Assembly: GCA_036245525.1 (NCBI GenBank)
Contig: BTPG01000005.1
Coordinates: 179,245,198-179,309,197, forward strand
DNA: 64,000 nucleotides
Origin: Semisulcospira habei
Taxonomy: Eukaryota; Mollusca; Gastropoda; Semisulcospiridae
Direction of reading: 5' to 3'
Shown here one piece after another: positions 40,063 through 50,316 of this stretch. The notes under the pieces are model-generated. The model ran no database searches. It was given only the letters and a program-made list of their open reading frames with translations, and was not told the DNA's origin. The position numbers were made by a program, and so were the translations under genes. Positions within the stretch are counted from its first letter, which is position 1. Each line of letters begins with the position of its first letter.

Positions 40063-40494
40063 GCGCGTATTATAAGGCAGTGTCAACTTAAATTTTAAGC
40101 ACGTTTTCCTTACTAGGTGAAAATCTTTTTTTTGTTGTTGTTTGTTTGTTAAGACCCTTCTATTTATAGAAGTGACTTTTTAGGACGGGTCGCGGTGGGG
40201 CAAATTTAATAGCATGTCCATGATGTCAAAGGCAGGCAGGCTAAACCTCTAACATTTGAAGTAACAAGATAAAAATTACGTCATGTCCAGTTACGCTAAC
40301 CTCGCTGCTGAAAGTACATTTGGCGCGAAGCGCCGTATGTGCGTATGTATGTATGTGTGTGCGTATGTATGTAAACAAGAATATCTCCTATATTTCTGTA
40401 CACACAAGCTTGAAACTTGGCGAAATACTTTCTTAAGTGGCTAAGAGAACCTCCGAGCATATTGTTTGAATGTCTCATAAAGACATAAACAACC

Positions 40495-40735
40495 GTTTAT
40501 AGGAAGTCGGTTGACCCAGATTAGAGTCCGTAATTTTGGTCATATTTACTTGAACTTTTGCTTATAGCTAGTTTGGAGAAAGACACTGGATGAGTTCGTT
40601 AGCCAGCTTTGTATCATTTCAACTTCATTAGTAAAAATTAATTCTTTTCAGAAAATAATTAAAACACTATAAAACCTTCACTTCTAGAGAAAGTCAGACA
40701 ATGCCGGTGACGTAAAAGAAGCAACTCCGTCACCA
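40495..40735 (+). repeat. Dispersed repeat F, copy 2
   Basis: Same orientation and block order as 35155-35440 (GAAGTCGGTTGACCCAGA, GAGTCCGTAATTTT, TGGATGAGTTCGTTA). A palindromic GGCGCGAAGCGCC lies upstream at about 40321. Confidence 0.6.
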
Positions 40736-40739
40736 CGCA

Positions 40740-41115
40740 GACACTGATACTCTAAATATGACGTAATTCTCTCTCTCTCTATCTCTCGCTCGCTCTTTCT
40801 CACACATATGCGCGCATCTCCAAGAGGCATAGATCCTCATGTGCCCGGAGGGTGCATGAACATCAATGCCTTTTGAGGATGTTTGGAGCGCGCGCATGGA
40901 CTCACGCCGTACACGCATACACACACACATCGATGCGCTTTCAGAAGAGCATGCAGGTGCAATTAGTATAGCATGTAGCTAGGTAAAGTCAACCTGATTT
41001 CACACAAATTATAGCAAGACTGAAATTGTACCGTGAAATTCTAGTTTTGTCTCCATTTTCCCGTCTTCAAGCGAAAGCGAAACTCATATCACGTTAAATA
41101 TAAAATTACGTAAAA
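40740..41115 (-). repeat. Dispersed repeat E, copy 2
   Basis: Reverse-complement counterpart of 13970-14376, with the same series of blocks and the A-type-like hairpin (GCATAGATCCTCATGTGCCC, 40826-40845). A further A-type-like hairpin half follows at about 41188-41230. Confidence 0.65.
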
Positions 41116-41539
41116 ACACACACAAAAAAAAAAAAAAAAATACGTCATGACAAATGACGTTTGACAAACAAATGACAAATATGCACGCATCTCCAATAGG
41201 CATAGATCATCAAGTTCCGGAGGGCGCATGGAACAAACCAATGACGCGTATGCTCTGCTCGCGCCCCTTATAGTGTTCACTATGACGCATTGGCACATCC
41301 TACTGTGAGGTTTTTTCTTCAGGAGACATTTCAACATCAGAATCAAGTCAAAGACAAAAGGTAGAGACCCTTGACAGCGAAGACAGCTCTCATATAGAAG
41401 GGACTTTGTGGGTTATGGTTCATCCCATCCTGTTTTTGTGTTACGTTAATTTTATTGTACATAAGATAATATTATGTTATGATGATAGTATTATGTTAAA
41501 ACACTACAGATGGTTGTGATATTATATATATGCATATAC

Positions 41540-41683
41540 TTGCTGTGTTAGGTCAGCGTGTTTTATTTTAGTCAAATGTATTTATTTGCTTATGTTCACG
41601 GTTGTTTTTATGTCTGTTTTAAAAAAATCGGGTGCAAACAAATTTCCCATCTTGGGTCAATAAAGGTATTCGTATTCGTATCA
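41540..41683 (+). mobile_element. LINE-type 3' end
   Basis: TTTCCCATCTTGGGTCAATAAAGGTATTCGTATTCG ends with a polyadenylation signal and two or three ATTCGT units. This is the usual 3' terminus of CR1/L2-group LINEs. No coding part remains. Confidence 0.5.
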
Positions 41684-42183
41684 CTAACACAGAGATTTGC
41701 GTCCCCTGAATACAGAAAGTACTCAACAGGTTTATTTTCAAGGGGACCCTTCGTGCATTTACATTCGTACAAATGAAGGGGAAATCATTGTTTTACGAGT
41801 TAGACTTTGCCAGTGGTTCCTGTCGCCTCGCGGTCCGATCAGAGGGGGGGGGGGGGGGGGGGGGGGTCAATGTCGCAGGTAAGAGGTAAGAATCTCGGGC
41901 TAAGCCCTCAACTCTTACCCCCTCCCTCCCCCCAGCCCATCCCCCAGCCCATCCCCCCTTCCCCCCCCCCTTTCCCCTGACCGGACCCTCGAGTCGACAA
42001 TAACAACTTGCAAAGCCTAACTCGTAATACAATCAATACTATTATATTACCGTAAGCGTAGTTGTTTCTCCCTGCAATGTTTTTACGAACAGATGATAAT
42101 GTTTATGTATAAAGCATTGGCAAATATTTTGTCCGATACTTACCAGCATCACCGAACATGTTTCTTTACCTTTTCTTCAACAG

Positions 42184-42210
42184 CAAGCTGGCGAAGAAGA
42201 GTCTTCAGAC
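42184..42210 (+). CDS. ENPP-like exon 2, 27-bp microexon
   Basis: The acceptor TTTCTTTACCTTTTCTTCAACAG ends at 42183, and the donor GTACGT starts at 42211. Nine codons (QAGEEESSD), phase 0 at both ends, so it can be included or skipped without shifting the frame. It adds an acidic, serine-bearing patch to the cytosolic tail. The strong pyrimidine tract and matching phase are the evidence. A 27-bp open stretch could arise by chance. Confidence 0.5.
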
Positions 42211-42212
42211 GT

Positions 42213-44325
42213 ACGTATAATAATAATAATAATAATAATAATGTATATTTTTAAGGCGCCAATACTTTTGAAAGAAAAGCTCTAGGCGCCGTACAAATGA
42301 CATACTAACATACACAGACCTTGCATCCTACAGCACATATATATGCCCTAACATACACACTCACGCAACAAGATATACAGGGAAAATAAACTTAGCAGAA
42401 TAAACACACCAACAAGAAATGCTCACACACACCAAAGATATACGTGTACCATAAAACTAATAACAGATACACTAGGCAGCTCTCACTGACAGCAGCACCA
42501 AAAACAAAAATAAAATAATTATAACGGTGAATGCACGTTTAAAGGAATAGATGTGTCTTTAAAGACTGCCGGAAACTATTCGCTGGTTCAACATATCTGA
42601 GGGACTGTGGGAGTTTGTTCCAGAGAAATGGTCCTTGGTATGAGACAGACCTCTCGCCAAAAGACTTAGTTCTCACAGTCGGAAAGCGTAATAGTTTAGT
42701 GTCTGCTGAGGAACGGAGCTGTCTTGAAGGTGTGTACACATGAAGAAGATCAGAAAGATAGACAGGGCCAGTAGAAGTAGACAGACAGGTATGACAGATG
42801 GACAGAACTTTGTATTGTACCCTGGATGTGATAGGCAACCAATGGAGTGAACGCAAGATGGGTGTGATGTGGTCTGACTTCTTTGCCTTGACAACAAGCC
42901 GTGCTGCTGAGTTCTGCACCCTCTGGAGCCGATCCAGAAGGTACTGAGGACAGCCACACAGGAGTGCGTTGCCGTAATCGAGTCGGGACAAGACAAAGGA
43001 GCAGACCAGCGTTTTAGTGGCTTCTGGTGTGAGAAGATGCCTGATGGAACTAATGCGACGCAGTTCAATGAATGCAGATCTACAGGCATTCAAAACGTGT
43101 TGTTTTAGTGAGAGGCAGCAATCGATAGTGACGCCAAGATTTCTCATCTGATCAGAAAAGCTAACTTCAGTGTCTAGTATTGTGATGGACTGCGGTAAGG
43201 AGGAAGATATTCTGGTAGAGGAAACTAGCATGGCTTCTGTTTTATCTTCATTCAGTTTTAATTTGTTGGCTATCATCCATGTTCTAACATCAGAAACTGA
43301 CTGTTGCACACACTGGATGATGGCATCGACCTGCTCAACATGGCCTGATATATACAACTGCGTGTCATCAGAGTACGCGTGGTGAGAAATTGGGCGTGCA
43401 GCTATGACACCCGACAAGGGCTGCATATACATGATGAAGAGCACAGGCCCAAGGACTGACCCTTGTGGTACTCCGAAACACAGAGGGGCGGCAACTGAAA
43501 GATGACCACAGACAGAAACAGTCTGTGACCGGTTAGACAAATATGATTTGAACCAATCAAAAACCTGTCCCTGGATACCAAAGACACGTTCAAGGCGACA
43601 GAACAAGGTGCTATGGTCAATCGTATCAAATGCGCTAGACAGATCCAGCAAAGCTAAAACCGAAATCTGACCATCGTCCAGTGCAAGCAACAAGTCATTC
43701 ATGATTTTCAGTAAAGCTGTTTCCGTGCTGTGACTCGAGCGGTAGGCTGATTGTAGGGGATTTAAGAGATTGTTGACGGTGAGATGCTTCAGGGTCTGAG
43801 AGAGCACAACTTTCTCAATGACCTTTGATATAAATGGAAGATTTGACACAGGTCTGTAATTTTTAAAGTCATTCTGATCTAAAGATGCTTTCTTCAAAAG
43901 TGGCTTGACAACTGCGTTTTTGTACAAGGTGGGAAAAGAACCAGTTTGAAGCGAATGATTGATGACATGGGTAATGTGAGGAAGAATGACATCTATACAC
44001 TCATACAGGAGGGAAGTGGGCATGGGATCTAGTTCACAAGACTTGGGGGCAGTTTTCTTCAGAATCACACACACCTCTTCGTCAGTCACAGGTTCAAATT
44101 TTGAGAATATCTGACCCTCAAAACACCTGTCAGCATACGAAGGGTCAGCCTGGCATGGTTGCGCATCAATACCATCACGAATTAACTGCACTTTACTCAA
44201 GAAAAAGTCTGAGAAAAGACCGGGCAGCTCTGAGACTGGGTGAACACTTGGGAGTGGCGTGGATTTACCCTTACCCAACGTATATCGGAAACATTCTTTC
44301 ATCTGATGATGTAATGTATAAACGG
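42213..44325 (-). mobile_element. L2/CR1-like LINE copy K
   Basis: On the - strand: truncated 5' end at a (GGAT)n tract (44325), RT frame, 3' UTR (42538-42250) with GGCGCCTAGAGC and GGCGCCTTAAAAATATAC, then an (ATT)n tail at 42213-42242. The 3' tail begins 3 bp after the donor of ENPP exon 2. Confidence 0.85.
42539..44325 (-). CDS. L2/CR1-like LINE reverse transcriptase, open but 5'-truncated
   Basis: About 595 LINE residues remain open. The apparent start codon lies in the flanking GGAT repeat and is not native. Landmarks, numbered from that start: fingers [10 protein letters not shown] (about 111-120) and [19 protein letters not shown] (about 170-188), motif [14 protein letters not shown] (about 240-252), [13 protein letters not shown] (299-311), and the catalytic box read as YSDD (332-335) where YADD is usual. 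After these come the thumb with [15 protein letters not shown] and the terminal block [28 protein letters not shown]. No endonuclease is left, so it cannot be autonomous. The open frame suggests a fairly young insertion. Confidence 0.85.
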
Positions 44326-44327
44326 GT

Positions 44328-44440
44328 TGGATGGATGGATGGATGGATGGATGGATGGATGGATGCATCGATGGATGGATGGATGGATGGATGGACGGAC
44401 GGACGGAGGATGGAGGGATGGGCGGACGGATGGATGGATG
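44328..44440. repeat. (GGAT)n / (GGAC)n microsatellite
   Basis: About 110 bases of TGGA units with GGAC variants, exactly at the 5' junction of LINE copy K. Confidence 0.95.
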
Positions 44441-44442
44441 GG

Positions 44443-44880
44443 TGGGTGGTGAGCCATGTGCCGCGACCGTTCAGCGACCTCAGTTTTGTGACAGTCACTT
44501 TGGGCTCGTACAAAGACGTGGCAGCAGGGCTTCACAGCAAGAACTCTAGAGCTGCCTACCCTAGAAGCATGAAGCGGACATGTTACGTCGCATTTTGGAC
44601 TCACTTTTTGGTCGCAAATTCGCTTCTTTGCATCAGCACAGGAGGGCAGAGTTACTATGATTATTTGGTCACGGGAGCCCTTGCGGCGACCAAAATGAAT
44701 GCGGCGATGCGACGGTCGCATCATGGTCACATTTAGGTTTCATTTGCGACGGTCGCAGTATGGTCGCGTTTATGGCTTATTTGTGATGGTCACCGGAAAG
44801 TCGCAGTAAGGGCTCACAGGGACCGTCGCAGAATGGTCGCATTTGGGCTTCATTGTGATCCCACCCTTTTTTGTTCCTCA
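44443..44880. repeat. Dispersed repeat D, copy 1, with GGTCGCA sub-repeats
   Basis: Starts CCGCGACCGTTCAGCGACCT CAGTTTTGTGACAGTCAC and has five degenerate units of about 37 bp containing CGACGGTCGCA..ATGGTCGC at 44690-44850. The opening block recurs at 48865-48910 and 56495-56540. Confidence 0.65.
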
Positions 44881-45339
44881 AACAATATTTGCATGCATAA
44901 TAATTATAAGAGTCAAGCCTGAGTAAAAATTAAGCATTCTTTTACAAAGAGGCACACTGTAAAGTGCATTACAAATGACTCCTTGGACAAAATGTCTACT
45001 TAGTCTATCTAAAGCTTGACAGAAACTCATGAAAAGAACAATCTGAAAAAAAAATGTAACAACTGCAAACAAACCAAACATAAAACTGTAAATATGACCA
45101 ATTGTGTTTAATTATTCTTGATCATTTATAACAGTAAATATATATTTTCTGTTTTTCTTCATGTCTTTCACACTCACTGAGTTATCATGGCTCTAAAAAC
45201 AAGAAAGGCAAAGCCATTATGGCTCACGTGTATGAACTATTTCATGTGTGAATTTGTGACAATAAGTAAAGGACTGGTTTCAGCACAAGCAAAATCCATG
45301 TTTTCTCAAAATGTAAGCATTTTTCACATATCTGTCCAC
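44881..45339. other. Non-coding; nothing recognised
   Basis: AT-rich, with no domain-bearing frame. Confidence 0.5.
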
Positions 45340-46700
45340 CCCCCATGACTCTTGACCTTTGTGATGAGTCGACTGAATTAGTATGCATTGGAATGTCTTA
45401 TCATCAGATACCGTTGTGCCAAATTTGATTGAAAATAATTGCAAAAATGTTGATAATACCTAAAATTTATTAAACATTTGCCGGCCTCTTGTGACCCTTG
45501 ACCTTTCTGAGGGGTCGTTCAAATTAGTATGCGTAGATAGGTCTTACCATCAGGTATCTCTGTACCAAATTTGGGTGTGAAGTTGTGAATAGTATTTGAG
45601 AATTCTTTTAGGTCAAAATATGGCTATTTTGGGCCTATTTCTTGAGCTCTTGTGACCCTTGACCTTTCTGAGGGATCACCCAAATTAGTATGCATAGAAA
45701 GGTCTTACCATCAGGTATCTCTGTACCAAGTTTGGGTTTAAAGTTGTTAATAGTACTTGAAAAAAAATCTTTTGTCAAAATATGGCTATTTTGGACCTAT
45801 TTCCTGAGCTCTTGCGACCCTTGACCTAGCCGAGGGGTCATCCAAATTAGTATGCATAGATATGTCTTACCATCAGGTATCTTTGTAACAAGTTTGGGTT
45901 TCAAGTTGTGAATAGTATTTGAGACTAATCATCTTTCATCCAAATATGACTATTTTGGACCTATTTCCTGACCTCGTGTGACCCTTGACCTTTCATAATA
46001 ATAATAATACCGTTATTATATAGGCGCTTTTTCTTAATTTTTGGGTGAATCGACTCAAAGCGCCGCGAACTGAAACCCAACACGCACACTCACGTAACAG
46101 ACACAGATTTACGCCATTTAAGACAAAACACAGTACACGACAGACGAAGGGCCAGTTCAGCTACTGAAGTTACAGAGATTTTCGATCGCTTGTATTTGAA
46201 ATTTGTAATGTGGCCTGAGACCGGTGTGTGGGGGGTGGGGTGAGGGGTGGGGTGGGGTGGGGGTGGAAGAACCGGAGTACCCGGAGAAAGAACCCCCGAC
46301 GGTCCGCCCGAATTAACGGTGACACTTACCAGAGGAGAAAAGTCCGACGCCGGAACCCGGTATGGAACCTCACACCTTTGGCATTGGTGGCAGGCGCCTT
46401 AACCACTGCGCCACGGACCGCCCCAAATAAACTTTCCGAGGGATCAACCAAATTAGTATGCATAAAAGGGTCTTACCTTCAGGTATCGTTGTACCAAGTT
46501 TGGGTCTGAAGTTGTGAATAGTATTTGAGACAAAATAAATTATGTCAAGATATGCTTATTTTTTAACCTATTTCCTGATCCCCTGTGACCTTGACCTTTG
46601 CGAGAGGTCACTTAAATTGGTATGTTTAGAAAGGTCTTGCCACAAAGTATCCTAGGGCCAAGTTTAAAGACTGTGGCTTGAATAGTTACCGAGAAAATGC
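45340..46700 (+). repeat. About 160-bp tandem repeat, six units, with nuclear-receptor-like DR1 motif
   Basis: Units start near 45346, 45492, 45653, 45815, 45979 and 46586 (spacing about 146-165 bp outside the SINE). Each holds TGACCCTTGACCT or a near variant, then CAAATTAGTATGCAT, then CTTACCATCAGGTATCTCTGT and TGAATAGTATTTGAG. The array ends in a CGGACGA-rich stretch (46715-46785) and CACTGGCCCAAAACATAGAC. No open frame. The SINE at 45996 splits the fifth unit. Confidence 0.85.
45996..46424 (-). mobile_element. tRNA-derived SINE
   Basis: On the - strand, a tRNA-like head has A box TGGCGCAGTGG (46403-46413) and B box GGTTCCATACC (46359-46369), spaced 33 bp apart as in a polymerase III promoter. 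A body containing GGGTACTCCGGTTCTTCC follows, then a 3' part with GGCGCTTTGAG and GCGCCTATATAATAACGG, and an (ATT)n tail at 45996. The 3' part resembles the tails of the L2-like LINEs at 20430, 42213 and 59456, as expected if the SINE uses that LINE for mobilisation. An imperfect CTTTC flanks both ends. Confidence 0.75.
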
Positions 46701-46879
46701 CAACGTTAAAGCTTACAACGGACGACGGCGGGCGGACGACAGACAACGGACGGACGATGACGGACGGACGACGACGGACGGACGACCACTGGCCCAAAAC
46801 ATAGACTCACTTTTGCTTTGCACGTGGGCACAAAAATTAAAAGAAAGAAATAAAAGAAAGGAGCTTAGACTCGCATAGC

Positions 46880-48759
46880 TTTGGCTCTGACCTCCTCAGT
46901 TTTAGTCAGTTGTTCAGTAAAATGTACTGCCGTGAATTGTTTGGAACGTGCTGCTTTAATGTTCCTGCACCATACGATTAACTTTCGAAAAAGTGCAAGA
47001 TTGCAATGTAACGAAGGGTTTTCGTGTTGTATTGAATTAAATTGTTATATGTATAAATACGTTAAGTCTAATGGAATGAGTGTGTGCGTGGGCTTTCTGA
47101 CAATCAGTATAAAGGTGGGTGTTCTAACTCTGTTTACTATACTCTTTCATCCACCACCACACACGTGCTTACAACAAAGACAAAGGCTACATAGTTATCT
47201 TTCTTTGCCCTCTGTTTCGCTATTTCCCATACACTCATGAACATATACATTAAATCACTCAATTCACATCACCATATAAACAAGTTCACACAAATAATTA
47301 ATAAGTGGCGTATAAGCTATGTATGAATTCGACGCTTACACAGTCAATCGCTACCGCAGAAGTCGTTGTCTCTTTCTCGAGACGTCACTCGGCTCTTCTC
47401 TTCACACTAGTGTCGACACAGTCAATGATATCACATCGACGACTTGACTTGACGGAGATTCCCGAACTGAACGGTAATAGTCACTGACAGTACTTACAGA
47501 TTAGAATATTCCTACGCGTGGAATTATCAACGACGCTAGGCGACATAGGCTACACTGGAGGAACATTGCATGTGGTCCTGTAGCTCAAATCTGTAGGCTT
47601 ACTTCGTTACCGTTGCTGCACGTCTGCACCAGTGATGGTAGACGAAGGATAGATGAAGGCGTGATGATGTCCGCATCCGGTCACGTAGACGATGCTATAA
47701 GGACAGCTTCATCAGCCACATACCAGAGGAGTTCCGCTCCGTACCGGCCCGCTGTATACAACATTTATACAATCGTAAATTTTCGCTCTTATACTTAAAG
47801 AGTCTGTATGTGTCCTCGACACATTATTATAATTCAGAGTGCTCGAGATCATTTCCTTTGTAAAATGTCTTCTCTATGCCACCATCTACTACAGTCACTA
47901 TTGTCACAATTCTTATGACAATTCCTATAGCCACTTTAACACTGTGCACACATTTTGCGTACCTACACACAATGAATTATGAGCCAAATATTACAATCAC
48001 AGCTCACCTTCAATTTATAACATATTACTGCACATTCATTCATCATTAGGTATATCTACTTATACACTGAATTACCTTCCTATTTCAGTCCCACATTTTC
48101 ACATATGAATAAATACAACATGACATCCTAGTTATAAACTATATCACATATAATAATTACATGACCAAACAAGTATTGACACGAGCCATCGCACTTCCTT
48201 CAAACATGGGCCCTTCTGCATTCTAGTCATAATAATTCATAAAAAAACAATACTTTCCCTTTTCATATGAATAGCTTTACATGTCATTATAAATACCGAT
48301 AATAACAATAATAAATACCTGTATTCTATATACAGCTATAGAATTCCCTAGAAGAATTCTTTCTCAGAGCACCAACGAACACGTCCGCTCAACTCGGCTG
48401 ATATGACATCTCTGACTAACAACAGTTCACGATACAACACTGTCACTCCCACACGTGAACATTGCTCACCTCTACATTACCACACGTGAACATTGCTCAC
48501 CTCTACATTACCTGTTGTGAACCTCCGGTCCAACTGCTAATGACGTCATAACGTCTTCCTACCCAAACATGTACGAAATGCGTTCGTTACTTGCAACAAG
48601 AAAGCTAAAGTTCACAGTTTCAACATTATTGTGAAGAAATTGAAATTCTGTAAGGTATTTTAGCTAACTTATTAAAGCTAATCCATTTCGGGATCTTGTG
48701 GTGTAGGAATAGTAAAGCAGCACATTTGAATGAGGCAATTAACCTCCACAGATCATAGC
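46880..48759. other. Non-coding; no gene seen
   Basis: C- and A-rich sequence without long frames, LTR-like in composition, but without boundaries I can define. A perfect 31-bp tandem duplication lies at 48450-48511. Confidence 0.45.
48450..48511 (+). repeat. 31-bp perfect tandem duplication
   Basis: Two identical copies of CACACGTGAACATTGCTCAC CTCTACATTAC, 48450-48480 and 48481-48511. Each contains an E-box CACGTG. Confidence 0.9.
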
Positions 48760-49124
48760 AGATGATAAGTAAGTGCGACCATTTTGCGCCCGCTCATTCA
48801 TGATAATCCATTTTTGGTCGCAGGACTGTCTCATCGGTCTTTTGGGGATGAGCTCGTGTGAGCCAGTGCTGAGACTGCACAGCGACCTCTGCTTTGTGAC
48901 AGTCACATTTTGAGCTCATTCAAAGGTCGCATAGACGTCGCAGTACCATCTCATATGTCTTCGGAGACGAGCTTATGTGAGCTATTTATGGGCGGTCGCC
49001 GCGACGTCGTGTTAAGCCTGAAATGCGACGGGCTCGAATCGTCCGTCGCAGTTACGTAAATTTAACTCCTCACAAAGACTGTGACCATAACGCGACGCTG
49101 TTTCCAAAATGAGATAGTAACCGC
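48760..49124. repeat. Dispersed repeat D, copy 2, left of the LTR element
   Basis: Contains GAGCTCGTGTGAGCCAGTGC TGAGACTGCACAGCGACCT, TTGTGACAGTCACATTTTG and several GGTCGCA/GTCGCAG words. It continues at 56396-56545 on the other side of the LTR retrotransposon, so that element inserted into it. Confidence 0.65.
49120..49124 (+). repeat. 5-bp target-site duplication ACCGC, left
   Basis: ACCGC directly before the left LTR. The same five bases follow the right LTR at 56396-56400. Confidence 0.85.
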
Positions 49125-50240
49125 TGTCACGACACGCCTGACGGAGTCAGGGCGCCGTGGACAAGATGAGTGCAGACACTCGAGAAAACCCACCCACTCT
49201 ACATAATTAACACAACGCCAGCGATAAACAACAAACAAATCCTTTATTACCTACTCTTACTCTAACTCCCACCCCAACCCACTAACGCCCCACACACTCA
49301 CACATACCCACACATGCACTCATAACGTATTAACACATAAAAAAGGTTAACATATAAAAAATGACTAACAAGTGAAAATGACTAACAGGTGAATATGACT
49401 AACAGGTGAATATGACTAACAGGTGAATATGACTAACAGGTGAATATGACTAACATGGCCAACGGCTATACAAGGCGGGTAACTTTGTCTTTGTACAGTG
49501 TCCTCTGTCCCACACTAGACAGGGTGGCTCGTAACGTAAGAGTACTACCCCTACACCACAGAGCACCGTAGCCGCGCTTGCCCACGCACGCCTGTGACCG
49601 ACGCTCAGAACGCAGAATCAGCCTGCTGTAGCCCAACGTACTTGTCCGACAGGACCGGCTAGCGAAGGCGTTCCGACTCCCGATGATGCGTCACCGTTGG
49701 TCATAGAAGATGAAGAGATCGAAGGACGAAGTCTTCGAAGCCAATGCACTGTCACTGGTGAGTCCTCCGGCAGGACGAGACAAAACAAGACGAAGACGAA
49801 CCGGAGGGGTCTTCTGGTGAGTAGCAGCCGTGGTCACAAGTCTCTCGGGACACCCACACCCAGGAACACTGGTCGTGGTCTTGCAGGGAGGGTAAAACAA
49901 CCCTCACACAGCTTGTCAAGGGCTCCAAACGAGGCCGCACCCTGACCCAGACTCTCACTTCGCTGGCTAACTCCGCTGACTGACTGTAATATCCTTCTGC
50001 TACCTTGCAGTTTAACTTTACTTCTGAACACTGTTCGGTTAAAGCTACTTGGCTAAAGCGTGCCACCGCTGTACTCGCTCACTGCTAAGCTTGCTGCACG
50101 GGCTTTACGATTACGCTCACACTACATTTATTAACTTCCCTAAACTAAGGCTATTTACAGAAGTCGACGACCTACATTTATTTAACAAGAAAACGACTTG
50201 GCGAAAAAATGAAACAACATGTCACATCCGTTACGTGACA
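49125..50240 (-). repeat. LTR, 3' copy (- strand)
   Basis: 1116 bp. It contains AATAAA on the - strand (complement at 49243-49248) and a 17-bp minisatellite (TGACTAACAGGTGAATA, about five units, 49371-49455). It differs from the other LTR at 49286, 49345, 49613, 50145 and 50167. Confidence 0.95.
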
Positions 50241-50252
50241 TACCCCCCTCCC
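50241..50252 (-). promoter_or_regulatory. Polypurine tract
   Basis: On the - strand GGGAGGGGGGTA immediately precedes the 3' LTR. It primes plus-strand DNA synthesis in LTR elements. Confidence 0.85.
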
Positions 50253-50316
50253 AGATCAAACACCCGGGTTTGATTACTATATGACTGTCCCATTACTGCT
50301 TCCACATTTACGGTTT

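Noticed and set aside
46340..46430. A functional tRNA gene on the - strand
   Set aside because: A and B boxes are present, but the stems and the 3' end needed for a tRNA cloverleaf are not; it is the head of a SINE.
45340..46700. CRISPR-like array of regular repeats
   Set aside because: Units are about 160 bp, diverged, without short constant repeats and unique spacers, in a eukaryotic context; an ordinary tandem repeat.
46880..48759. Second LTR retrotransposon or solo LTR
   Set aside because: Composition is suggestive, but I find no TG...CA termini, primer site or paired copy.
49691..50066. Short frames inside the LTRs, repeated at 55846-56221
   Set aside because: Present in both LTRs, non-coding regulatory sequence; no domain.
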